This document shows, piece by piece, positions 30,944-39,510 of a stretch of 64,000 nucleotides of DNA; the stretch's first letter is position 1; the number at the start of each line of letters is the position of its first letter. Source of the stretch: Rubrivivax sp. SCN 71-131 (GTDB lineage Bacteria > Pseudomonadota > Gammaproteobacteria > Burkholderiales > Burkholderiaceae_C). A model generated the notes under the pieces. It did not search any database, was not told the DNA's origin, and saw only the letters and a list, made by a program, of their open reading frames with translations. The translations under genes and the position numbers were made by a program. The stretch covers positions 186,001 through 250,000 of the forward strand of contig MEFD01000014.1 in the NCBI GenBank assembly GCA_001724995.1, written 5' to 3'.

Positions 30944-31405
30944 ATGTCCATTTCCGCCCGCCTGCAGGAGCTCGGCATCACGCTGCCGCCCCTGGCCACG
31001 CCCGCTGCCGCCTACGTGCCCTTCGTGCGCACGGGCAACCTCGTCTTCATCTCCGGCCACATCGCGCGCAAGGACGGCAAGCCCTGGGTCGGGCAGCTGG
31101 GCCTCACGATGACGACGGCGGAAGGCCAGCAGGCCGCGCGCGCCATCGCCATCGAGCTGATGGGGACGCTGGCGGCCGCGGTCGGCGGCGATCTCTCGCG
31201 CGTCAGGCGCATCGTCAAGGTGATGAGCCTCGTCAACAGCGTGGCGACCTTCACCGAGCAGCACCTGGTGACCAACGGCTGCTCGGAACTGCTCGTGCAG
31301 GTCTTCGGCTCCGAGGTCGGCGCGCATGCGCGCAGCGCCTTCGGCGTGGCGCAGATCCCCACCGGCGCCTGCGTCGAGATCGAACTCATCGCCGAGGTGC
31401 AGTGA
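30944..31405 (+). CDS. RidA/YjgF/Rid-family protein (second copy in the window)
   Basis: MSISARLQELGITLPPLATPAAAYVPFVRTGNLVFISGHIARKDGKPWVGQLG...QVFGSEVGAHARSAFGVAQIPTGACVEIE. Confidence 0.9.
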   Translation: MSISARLQELGITLPPLATPAAAYVPFVRTGNLVFISGHIARKDGKPWVGQLGLTMTTAEGQQAARAIAIELMGTLAAAVGGDLSRVRRIVKVMSLVNSVATFTEQHLVTNGCSELLVQVFGSEVGAHARSAFGVAQIPTGACVEIELIAEVQ

Positions 31406-31905
31406 ACCCCGCGGCACTCCGGCGCCTGGCGCTGCTCGCGATCGCCGTGCTCTGCCTGGCGGCCGTCGGCGCGGCGCTCTTCACGCAGTACGCGTGGGAC
31501 CTGCAGCCCTGCCCCTGGTGCGTGCTGCAGCGGGCGATTTTCTGCCTGCTGGCGATCGTGGCGCTGCTGGGAGCCCTCATGCCCACCGTGCTGCAGCCGC
31601 TGTTCCTGCTGCTGTCGCTGCTGACCGCGGGCCTGGGCCTGGCGGCCGCCACCTGGCAGCACTTCGTCGCCGCCGAGCAGGCCTCGTGCTCGCTGACGCT
31701 GGCCGACCGCATCATGAGCGGCCTCGGGCTGGACGCGCTGTGGCCCGAGGTCTTCATGGCCACCGCCGCCTGCGCCGACAAGCCGCGGCTCTTCGGCCTG
31801 CCCTATGAATACTGGAGCGGCGCGCTCTACGCGCTGCTGGGCCTCGCCGCGCTCGTGCTGCTGGTGAAGGGCGGGACCCGGGAACGCTACCGGTTCAGGC
31901 GCTGA
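31402..31905 (+). CDS. dsbB: Disulfide bond formation protein DsbB
   Basis: GTG start in GTGA overlap; FTQYAWDLQPCPWCVLQRAIFCLLAIVALLG (CPWC), second Cys pair C...C in the periplasmic loop, four TM helices. Confidence 0.9.
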   Translation: MNPAALRRLALLAIAVLCLAAVGAALFTQYAWDLQPCPWCVLQRAIFCLLAIVALLGALMPTVLQPLFLLLSLLTAGLGLAAATWQHFVAAEQASCSLTLADRIMSGLGLDALWPEVFMATAACADKPRLFGLPYEYWSGALYALLGLAALVLLVKGGTRERYRFRR

Positions 31906-31950
31906 GGACGGGCGCGCAGGCGGAGGGCAGGCAAGGGGATGCACAGGCGC

Positions 31951-33186
31951 ATGTCTGAAGAGGACGCCTTCGACGCCGACGTGCTGGTCGTCGGCGCCGG
32001 CCCCGCGGGCCTGGCCCTCGCCGCCGCGCTCGGTGACCTGGGTCTGCGCGTGACGCTGCTCGAGCAGCAGCCGCTGGCCACGCTGCAGCAGCCGCCCGCG
32101 GACGGGCGCGAGATCGCGCTCACCCACCGTGCGCGGCGCGCGATGACGGCGCTCGGCCTGTGGTCGCACCTGGGCGAGGCGGACGTGTCGCCGCTGAACA
32201 AGGCGCATGTCGTCGACGGCAGCTCGCCGCTGGTGCTGCACTTCGGCCAGCGCAGCGGCGCCGACGAGGGGCCGCTGGGCTGGCTGGTGCCCAACCACCT
32301 CATCCGCCGCGCTGCCTGGCAGGCGGCGCAAGAGCGCGCGGGCGTCACGGTGATCGCCGAGGCGCGCGTGGTCGGCATCGAGCGCGACGCGCGGGCCGCG
32401 CGGGTGACGCTGGCCGACGGGCGACGCCTCGCCGGCCGCCTGCTGGTGGCCGCCGACAGCCGCTTCTCGACCATCCGCCGCATGGCCGGAATCGGCGCGG
32501 CGATGCACGACTTCGGCCGTAGCGTCGTCGTCGGCCGCGTGCGCCACGAGCGCGACAACGAGGGCGTGGCCTGGGAGTGCTTCCGCTACGGCAACACGCT
32601 GGCGATGCTGCCGCTGCTCGGCAACATCAGCTCGGCCGTGGTGACGGTGGGCAGCGAGCGCGCGCCCGAGTGGCTGGCGCTGTCCGACGAGGACTTCGCC
32701 GCGCGCATCCAGGCCCAGACCGAGGGGCGCCTGGGCGCGATGCAGGCGGCCGGGCCGCGCCACCACTACCCGCTCGTGGGCGTCTACGCGCAGCGCTTCG
32801 CGGCGCCGCGCCTCGTGCTCGTCGGTGATGCCGCGGTCGGCATGCACCCGGTGACCGCGCACGGCTGGAACTTCGGCATCTACGGCGTCGAGCTGCTCGC
32901 GCGCGAACTCGGCGCCGTGCACCGCCGCGGCGGCGACATCGGTGCGCTGGCGCCACTGCTGGCCTACGAGCGCCGGCACCGCGCGCACACGCTGCCGATC
33001 TGGGCCGGCACCAACGCGATCGTCAGCCTCTTCACCGATGAGCGCCGCGTGCCCCGGCTCGCGCGCCGCGCCGTGCTGGCGCTGTCCGAGCACGCGCCGG
33101 GACTGAACCGCGTCATCAAGGCCGGCATCGAGTACCAGCTCACCGGCGGGCGCAGCAGCCTTGTAGCGCATGAACTGAATCCGTGA
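31951..33186 (+). CDS. UbiH/UbiF/COQ6-family FAD-dependent ubiquinone hydroxylase (possibly UbiM-like)
   Basis: DVLVVGAGPAGLALAAALGDLGLRVTLLEQQ, DGREIALTHRARRAMTALGLW, LVLVGDAAVGMHPVTAHGWNFGIYGVELLARELG. Alternative ATG at 31939. Confidence 0.83.
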   Translation: MSEEDAFDADVLVVGAGPAGLALAAALGDLGLRVTLLEQQPLATLQQPPADGREIALTHRARRAMTALGLWSHLGEADVSPLNKAHVVDGSSPLVLHFGQRSGADEGPLGWLVPNHLIRRAAWQAAQERAGVTVIAEARVVGIERDARAARVTLADGRRLAGRLLVAADSRFSTIRRMAGIGAAMHDFGRSVVVGRVRHERDNEGVAWECFRYGNTLAMLPLLGNISSAVVTVGSERAPEWLALSDEDFAARIQAQTEGRLGAMQAAGPRHHYPLVGVYAQRFAAPRLVLVGDAAVGMHPVTAHGWNFGIYGVELLARELGAVHRRGGDIGALAPLLAYERRHRAHTLPIWAGTNAIVSLFTDERRVPRLARRAVLALSEHAPGLNRVIKAGIEYQLTGGRSSLVAHELNP

Positions 33187-33305
33187 CGCGCTGGAGCAGG
33201 CGCTGTAGGTGCGGCGTGCCGAGCGTGATGGCAAAGCGAGTGGAACCAGGAAAGGCTGGTGGGGCTTGCGTAGCGGCAGGCGCAGGCTGCCTTCGCATCT
33301 GTTAT

Positions 33306-33348
33306 GCCATATCTGGCCCGCAAATAAAGATTGCGGGCCAGATATGGC
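33306..33348. promoter_or_regulatory. Perfect 18-bp inverted repeat upstream of hipBA; candidate HipB operator or attenuator
   Basis: GCCATATCTGGCCCGCAA (33306-33323) / ATAAAGA / TTGCGGGCCAGATATGGC (33331-33348). The ATATGGC half-motif recurs at about 33375-33381 and 33416-33422. Confidence 0.75.
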
Positions 33349-33417
33349 CGTTGTGCTTGCGGTGTTGGTTGGTGATATGGCATGCTTTGGCCTATTACCC
33401 AGCATAACGGGTCAAAT

Positions 33418-33750
33418 ATGGCTCACGAAGTCACCCAACTGCTTCCTCTGGAAGTTCTGAAATCCGTCGAGTTGCTGGGCGAGCGCATCCGCACCGCCCG
33501 GCTGCGCCGGCACTTGGGCATGGACGAGCTGGCCAAAGCCTGTGGCATCGGCCGTCGCACGCTGTACCGCATCGAGAACGGCGAGCCTGGCGTGGCGATC
33601 GGCTCCATGCTGGCGGTGCTGTGGAAACTCGGCTTGCTCGACACCGTTCGCGCGGTCGCCAGCCCGGACGACGATGAGCACGGGAAGATTCTCGAAGCGG
33701 CCCGGCGGCCGCAGCGCGTGCGTGCGCCCGCGTCCGACAACGACTTTTGA
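33418..33750 (+). CDS. hipB: HipB-like XRE-family antitoxin/transcriptional regulator
   Basis: LGERIRTARLRRHLGMDELAKACGIGRRTLYRIENGEPGVAIGSMLAVLWKLGLL, immediately upstream of hipA. Start chosen at 33418 (MAHEVTQ). Confidence 0.85.
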   Translation: MAHEVTQLLPLEVLKSVELLGERIRTARLRRHLGMDELAKACGIGRRTLYRIENGEPGVAIGSMLAVLWKLGLLDTVRAVASPDDDEHGKILEAARRPQRVRAPASDNDF

Positions 33751-33762
33751 TGCGGGGCACCC

Positions 33763-35037
33763 ATGGCTGCCCAAGAAGAATCCTGTTACGTCCATGTCCA
33801 GTTGCCCGGCACCTTCGAGTGGGTGCCGTGCGCCTCGTTGAAAGTCCGTGAAGTCGGTGCCGGCGCGTTCCAGGGCACCTTCACCTACGGCAGGCGCTAT
33901 CTCGAACGGCCGAACGTCATGGCGCTGGACCCTTACCACCTGCCTCTTTCGGGAAAGCCGCGGTACTTCACGAAGCTCGAGGGCATTCCCGGCGCTCTGC
34001 GCGATGCCAGTCCCGACGCCTGGGGCCGCCGCGTCATCCAGGCCCGTCTGGCACGGCCCGAGGCAGACCTCACCGAGATGGCGTATCTGCTCAACGGCCC
34101 CGACGATGGCGCCGGGAACCTGCGCTTCGGTCTTTCCGTCGAGCCCCCAGGCCCCGCGCGACCGTTCAACCGCACACACCAACTGCGAGCGCTCACCGAG
34201 GCCGCCGAACAACTGGAAGAGACCGGCAAGCTGCCGCACGAGATTCTGGAGCGCCTGGAGCCTGGCACCAGCATGGGTGGCGCGCGTCCGAAGGTCACGG
34301 TGGAGGACCAGCAGCGCATCTACCTGGCCAAGCTGCCCGAGAAGCGGGACCAGCACAACATGCAGCGCATCGAGTACGCCACGCTCGAGCTTGCCCGCGC
34401 GGCGGGCCTGCGCGTGTGCGGCACCCGCCTGGAAGCCGTCGGCAAGGCCGAGGCCCTGATGCTGTTGCGCTTCGACCGCGAGTGGAATCCAGACGCCCAA
34501 GCCTATGCACGCCACGGCCTGGTCTCGGGCCTCACGGTCCTGGATGCCGAGGACGGCTACACCGGCCGCGAACGGTGGTCCTATCGCCTGCTGGCCGACG
34601 AACTGCGCCGGTGGTCCATCAAGCCCGACGAGGACCGGCGCGAGCTGTTCATGCGCATGGTCTTCAACGCGATGGTGACCAACAACGACGATCACCCGCG
34701 CAACCACGCCCTGTTGCACACCTCTTCCGGCTGGCGACTCTCCCCGGCCTACGACATCGTGCCGGTGCCACTCATGTCGCAGGAGCGCCGCGACCTGGCG
34801 CTGGAAGCCGGGCGATTCGGTCGCGTGGCCAGCCTCTACAACCTGTTGTCGGACTGCGGTGCCTTCGGGCTGTCCGCCCAGGAAGCCCAGGCGCTCATCG
34901 ACAACATGCTCGGCGTCGTCAAGGGTTGGCGCGAGTTCTTCGCCGGGCACAACGTGCAAGCCCGCTCCATCGACATGCTGGAGCAGGCCATCCTGCCGGA
35001 CTGCTTCTACCGCACCGAGCCGATCTCGGCGCTTTGA
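33763..35037 (+). CDS. hipA: HipA-type Ser/Thr kinase toxin
   Basis: GALRDASPDAWGRRVI, GARPKVTVEDQQRIYLAKLP, RMVFNAMVTNNDDHPRNHALL catalytic loop, LSPAYDIVPVP. Confidence 0.92.
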   Translation: MAAQEESCYVHVQLPGTFEWVPCASLKVREVGAGAFQGTFTYGRRYLERPNVMALDPYHLPLSGKPRYFTKLEGIPGALRDASPDAWGRRVIQARLARPEADLTEMAYLLNGPDDGAGNLRFGLSVEPPGPARPFNRTHQLRALTEAAEQLEETGKLPHEILERLEPGTSMGGARPKVTVEDQQRIYLAKLPEKRDQHNMQRIEYATLELARAAGLRVCGTRLEAVGKAEALMLLRFDREWNPDAQAYARHGLVSGLTVLDAEDGYTGRERWSYRLLADELRRWSIKPDEDRRELFMRMVFNAMVTNNDDHPRNHALLHTSSGWRLSPAYDIVPVPLMSQERRDLALEAGRFGRVASLYNLLSDCGAFGLSAQEAQALIDNMLGVVKGWREFFAGHNVQARSIDMLEQAILPDCFYRTEPISAL

Positions 35038-35046
35038 CGGTGAGCG

Positions 35047-35080
35047 CGTTGAACGAACCTCGCTTGGGGTTCGCTCAACG
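35047..35080 (+). terminator. Imperfect stem-loop just after hipA (candidate terminator or boundary)
   Basis: CGTTGAACGAACC (35047-35059) / GGTTCGCTCAACG (35068-35080), 12 of 13 pairs, 8-nt loop; no strong U-tract. Confidence 0.4.
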
Positions 35081-35130
35081 TCGCACAGGGGCGCAGCGCT
35101 GGAGGAAGGCGCGGTGGCGCATGGCGCCAG

Positions 35131-36531
35131 TCATTCAGAAGGTCTCGTCATCTTCGCCGGATCGACCCACGCGTCGAAGTCCTCGGCGCTGACGAAGCCC
35201 AGCGCCAGCGCCGCGGCGCGCAGCGTCGTGCCCTGGTGCAGCGCGGTCTTGGCGATCGTCGCGGCCTTGTCGTAGCCGATGTGGCGGTTCAATGCCGTCA
35301 CCAGCATCAGGTTGTCGGCGAGGTGGCGCTCGATCACCGGCCGGTTGGGCTCGATGCCGCGCGCGCAGTGGATGTCGAAGGAGGCGCAGGCGTCGCCGAG
35401 CAGGTCGATGCTCTCGAGCACGTTGTGCAGCATCACCGGCTTGTAGACGTTCAACTGGAAGTTGCCCTGGCTGCCGGCGAAGGCGGTCGCGGCGTCGTTG
35501 CCGAAGACCTGTACGCAGACCATGGTCAGGGCCTCGCACTGCGTCGGATTGACCTTGCCCGGCATGATCGACGAGCCGGGTTCGTTCTCAGGAATCAGCA
35601 GCTCGCCGATGCCGCAGCGCGGACCGCTAGCGAGCCAGCGCACGTCGTTGGCGATCTTCATCAGCGCGCCGGCGAGCGTGCGCAGCGCGGCCGAGGCCGT
35701 CACCAGCGGGTCGTGCGCCGAGAGCGCGAAGAACTTGTCGGGCGCCGACCGGAACGGTGATACGGTCTGCTTGGCGATGTGCGCGGCGCAGCGCTCGCCG
35801 AAGCGCGGATGCGCGTTCAGCCCCGTGCCGACCGCGGTGCCGCCGATGGCGAGATGGTGCAGTTCGGGCAGCGTGCGGCGCAGCGCCTCGAGCGCGTAGT
35901 CGAGCTGCGCCACCCAGCCGCCGATGGCCTGACCCAGCGTGATCGGCGTCGCGTCCTGCAGATGGGTGCGGCCGGTGCTCACGACGTCGGCGTGGAGCGC
36001 CGCCTTGTCCGCCAGCGTCTGCCGCAGTTGCTGCACGCGCGGGAACAGGTGGGCGTCGAGCTGCGCGACGACGGCGATGTGCATCGCCGTCGGGAAGGTG
36101 TCGTTGGACGATTGCCCGCGGTTGACGTGGTCGTTCGGGTGCACCGGGGCCTTGCTGCCGAGGGTGCCGCCAAGAAGCTCGCTGGCGCGATTGGCGATGA
36201 CCTCGTTGGCGTTCATGTTCGACTGCGTTCCCGATCCGGTCTGGAAGACGACGAGGGGGAAATGGTCGGTCCAGCGCCCGGCGATGACCTCGTCGGCGGC
36301 CTGCACGATGGCCGCACCCAGGCGCGCATCGAGCTGCGCGAGCTCGACGTTGGCCTGCGCCGCCGCCTTTTTCAGAATGCCCAGCGCCTTGACGATGGGG
36401 AAGGTCCAGCGAAAGCGCTCGACGCCGATCGCGAAGTGCTCGAGCGAGCGCTGCGTCTGTGCGCCCCAGTAGCGGTCCGCCGCGACGGGCACGGGGCCCA
36501 TCGAGTCGGTTTCGATGCGGGTGGCGGTCAT
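35131..36531 (-). CDS. fumC: Class II fumarate hydratase FumC
   Basis: [67 protein letters not shown]. Confidence 0.96.
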   Translation of the reverse strand: MTATRIETDSMGPVPVAADRYWGAQTQRSLEHFAIGVERFRWTFPIVKALGILKKAAAQANVELAQLDARLGAAIVQAADEVIAGRWTDHFPLVVFQTGSGTQSNMNANEVIANRASELLGGTLGSKAPVHPNDHVNRGQSSNDTFPTAMHIAVVAQLDAHLFPRVQQLRQTLADKAALHADVVSTGRTHLQDATPITLGQAIGGWVAQLDYALEALRRTLPELHHLAIGGTAVGTGLNAHPRFGERCAAHIAKQTVSPFRSAPDKFFALSAHDPLVTASAALRTLAGALMKIANDVRWLASGPRCGIGELLIPENEPGSSIMPGKVNPTQCEALTMVCVQVFGNDAATAFAGSQGNFQLNVYKPVMLHNVLESIDLLGDACASFDIHCARGIEPNRPVIERHLADNLMLVTALNRHIGYDKAATIAKTALHQGTTLRAAALALGFVSAEDFDAWVDPAKMTRPSE

Positions 36532-36598
36532 GGCGTGGCGCCCTTTCTACCGCTCGGTTCATTCCCTCTCCCGCGCGGCGGGCGAGGGAGTTTTCGCG

Positions 36599-37654
36599 TC
36601 AGCGCAGCGTCGCGTTGATCTTCTCCAGCGCCGCGCGACCTGGGCAGAGTTCGGCGTCCTGCAGCGCGTTGAGCGGGCGCTGCACGGTGTCCAGCGCCGC
36701 GTGCAGGTCGCGCGGTTGCGGGTCGACGTAGAGCAGGCCGGTGGCGATCTCGCCCTGCTCGGCCAGTTCCTGCACCAGGTTCATCGCCGCGCGGCGGTCG
36801 GTCGGGTCGTAGGCCTCGTACAGCTTGCGCAGGCGCATCACGCTGCCGTCGGCCTGCGGCAGCTCGAGCACTTCGTCGGGCGCGGGCTCGGCGATCACCT
36901 CCTTGGCGAGGTCGATGAAGTCGATGCGCCCCACCGCCTCGTTGTGCGCGCGCACATGGTCGTAGCTGCGCGTGCTCCCGGCGTGGTTGTTGAAGGCCAC
37001 GCAGGGGCTGATGACGTCGAGCAGCGCCGCGCCGCCGTGCGCGATCGCACCCTTGATCAGCGGCACGAGCTGCGCCTTGTCGCCGGAGAACCCACGTGCC
37101 ACGTAGGTCGCGCCGAGCTGCAAGGCCATGCCGATCAGGTCGACCGGGTTCTCGGTGTTCTCTACGCCCCTCTTGCTCTTGCTGCCGCGGTCGGCGGTGG
37201 CGCTGAACTGGCCCTTGGTGAGGCCGTAGACGCCGTTGTTCTCGACGATGTAGACCATGCGCACGCCGCGGCGCATGGCGTGCGCGAACTGGCCCAGGCC
37301 GATCGACGCCGAGTCGCCGTCGCCGCTGATGCCGAGGTAGAGCAGCTCGCGGTTGGCCAGCGCCGCGCCGGTGAGGACGCTGGGCATGCGGCCATGAACG
37401 GTGTTGAAGCCGTGGCTGGCGCCGAGGAAGTAGTCCGGCGTCTTGCTGCTGCAGCCAATGCCCGAGAGCTTGGCGACGCGGTGCGGCTGGATGTCCAGCT
37501 CCCAGCAGGCCTGCACGATGGCGGCGCTGACGCTGTCGTGGCCGCAGCCCGCGCACAGCGTGCTGACCTTGCCTTCGTAGTCGCGCCGCGTGTAGCCGAC
37601 CTTGTTGCGCGTCAGCGAGGGATGGTGCAGCCGCGGCTTGGCGATGTAGGTCAT
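36599..37654 (-). CDS. korB: 2-oxoacid:ferredoxin oxidoreductase beta (TPP-binding) subunit, KorB-like
   Basis: LCAGCGHDSVSAAIVQACWELDI, GIGCSSKTPDYFLGASHGFNTVHGRMPSVLTGAALANRELLYLGISGDGDSASIGLGQFAHAMRR. Confidence 0.9.
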   Translation of the reverse strand: MTYIAKPRLHHPSLTRNKVGYTRRDYEGKVSTLCAGCGHDSVSAAIVQACWELDIQPHRVAKLSGIGCSSKTPDYFLGASHGFNTVHGRMPSVLTGAALANRELLYLGISGDGDSASIGLGQFAHAMRRGVRMVYIVENNGVYGLTKGQFSATADRGSKSKRGVENTENPVDLIGMALQLGATYVARGFSGDKAQLVPLIKGAIAHGGAALLDVISPCVAFNNHAGSTRSYDHVRAHNEAVGRIDFIDLAKEVIAEPAPDEVLELPQADGSVMRLRKLYEAYDPTDRRAAMNLVQELAEQGEIATGLLYVDPQPRDLHAALDTVQRPLNALQDAELCPGRAALEKINATLR

Positions 37655-39510
37655 GTCGTCGTCCTTTCGCGGCGCGGCGCGACGGCCAGCGCGTGCACGT
37701 GCTCGACGATGGCCTCGGTGATGAAGCGCGCGGTGATCGGCGTGCCGTCGAAGTGCAGCACCTTGACGAGGCGCTCGGGGTCGATCTCGAGCTCGCCCAC
37801 GAGCAGCGCGCGCATCTGCGCGTCGCGGTTCTGCTCGACGACGAAGACATGGTCGTGGCCGGCGATGAAGTCGGCCACCGCCTGCGGGAAGGGGAAGGCC
37901 CTGAGCCGCATCGCGTCGAGGTGGATGCCCTGCGCCGCGAGCCGCGCCAGCGCCTCCTCCATCGCCGGCGTCGTGCTGCCGAAGTGGATCACGCCCAGGC
38001 GCGTCTGCTTCTCGGCGCTCTTCAGCTCGGGCGGCGGCACGAGCTCGGCGGCGGTGGCGAACTTCTTCAGCAGGCGCTGCACGTTGTAGACGTAGTCGCT
38101 CCCGGCCTCGCTGTAGACGGCGTAGGGGTTGCGCGTGGTGCCGCGCGTGAAGTAGCTGCCCTTGCTCGGGTGCGTGCCCGGCAGCGTGCGCCAGGGGATG
38201 CCGTCGCCGTCGACGTCCTTGTAGCGGCCGAAGTCGAAGCCGGCCTCGAGCTGCTCGGCCGACAGCAGCTTGCCGCGGTCCATGCGCCGCGCGTCGTCCC
38301 AGGCAAAGGGCTTGCACAGGCGCTGGTTCATGCCGATGTCGAGATCGGTCATCACGAACACCGGCGTCTGCAGGCGATCGGCCAGATCGAGCGCGGTCGC
38401 CGTGTGCTCGAAGCACTCGGCCGGATCCTGCGGCAGCAGCATCACGTGCTTGGTGTCGCCGTGGCTGGCGTAGGCGCAGCTGAGGAGGTCGGCCTGCTGC
38501 GTGCGCGTGGGCATGCCGGTGCTCGGGCCGCCGCGCTGCACGTTGATGATCGTCACCGGGATCTCGGCGAAGTAGGCCAGGCCGATGAACTCGGTCATCA
38601 GGCTCACGCCCGGGCCGCTGGTGGCGGTGAAGGCGCGCGCGCCGTTCCAGCCCGCGCCGGTGACGATACCGATCGCGGCGATCTCGTCCTCGGCCTGCAC
38701 GATGGCGTAGCGCGCTTCACCGGACTGTGGGTCGTGCCGCAGCCGCTTGCAGTAGCTCGTGAAGGCCTCGGCCACCGAGGTGCTGGGGGTCAGCGGATAC
38801 CAGGCGCAGACCGTCGCGCCGCCGTAGACGGCGCCGAGCGCGGCGGCGCTGTTGCCGTCGACGAAGATGCGCTCGCCCACCGTGTCGGCGCGCCGCACCT
38901 TGAGGCCGATGCCGGGGTGGCGCGGCGGCTGCAGGTGGTCCTTGGCGAAGCCGCGGCCGGACTGCAGCGCGCGCAGGTTGCTCTCCAGCAGCCGCTCCTT
39001 GCCCTTGTACTGCTCGGCCAGCAGTTCCTCGAGCACCTGCGCGTCGATGTCCATCAGCGCCGAGAGCGCGCCCAGCACCATGATGTTCTTGAACAGCGTG
39101 CGCTGGCGCGGGTCCTCGTAGGTGGCGTTGCAGATCGCCGTCACCGGCATGCCGATCACCGTGATGTCGCGACGGAACGCGCTCTCGGGCATGGGGCGCG
39201 TGCTGTCGTAGAACAGGTAGCCGCCGGGCTCGATCTCGGCGAGGTCGCGCTCCCAGGTCTGCGGGTTCATCGCCACCATCATGTCGACGCCGCCGCGCCG
39301 GCCCAGCCACCCCTCCTGCGAGACGCGCACCTCGTACCAGGTCGGCAGGCCCTGGATGTTGCTCGGGAAGATGTTGCGCGGGCTCACCGGCACGCCGGTG
39401 CGCAGGATGGCCTTGGCGAAGAGCTCGTTGGCCGAGGCCGAGCCGGAGCCGTTGACGTTGGCGAACTTGACGACGAAGTCGTTGACGGCCTCGATGCGGT
39501 TGATCGTCAT
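37651..39510 (-). CDS. korA: 2-oxoacid:ferredoxin oxidoreductase alpha (gamma-alpha fusion) subunit, KorA-like
   Basis: N-terminal gamma domain (GSASANELFAKAILRTGVPVSPRNIFPSNIQGLPTWYEVRVS) followed by the alpha pyrimidine-binding domain (YPLTPSTSVAEAFTSYCK...TSGPGVSLMTEFIGLAYFAEIPVTIINVQRGGPSTGMPTRTQQADLL). ATGA overlap with korC. Confidence 0.9.
   Translation of the reverse strand: MTINRIEAVNDFVVKFANVNGSGSASANELFAKAILRTGVPVSPRNIFPSNIQGLPTWYEVRVSQEGWLGRRGGVDMMVAMNPQTWERDLAEIEPGGYLFYDSTRPMPESAFRRDITVIGMPVTAICNATYEDPRQRTLFKNIMVLGALSALMDIDAQVLEELLAEQYKGKERLLESNLRALQSGRGFAKDHLQPPRHPGIGLKVRRADTVGERIFVDGNSAAALGAVYGGATVCAWYPLTPSTSVAEAFTSYCKRLRHDPQSGEARYAIVQAEDEIAAIGIVTGAGWNGARAFTATSGPGVSLMTEFIGLAYFAEIPVTIINVQRGGPSTGMPTRTQQADLLSCAYASHGDTKHVMLLPQDPAECFEHTATALDLADRLQTPVFVMTDLDIGMNQRLCKPFAWDDARRMDRGKLLSAEQLEAGFDFGRYKDVDGDGIPWRTLPGTHPSKGSYFTRGTTRNPYAVYSEAGSDYVYNVQRLLKKFATAAELVPPPELKSAEKQTRLGVIHFGSTTPAMEEALARLAAQGIHLDAMRLRAFPFPQAVADFIAGHDHVFVVEQNRDAQMRALLVGELEIDPERLVKVLHFDGTPITARFITEAIVEHVHALAVAPRRERTTT

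Noticed and set aside
28095-31112. 1005-aa plus-strand ORF
   Set aside because: Opposite ComEC; Arg/Gln/His-rich shadow frame with no domain signal.
36532-36598. CCCTCTCCCGCGCGGCGGGCGAGGGAG hairpin between korB and fumC as a kor terminator
   Set aside because: The stem is good, but the T-run lies on the + side, so it does not fit termination of the minus-strand kor genes; left unassigned.
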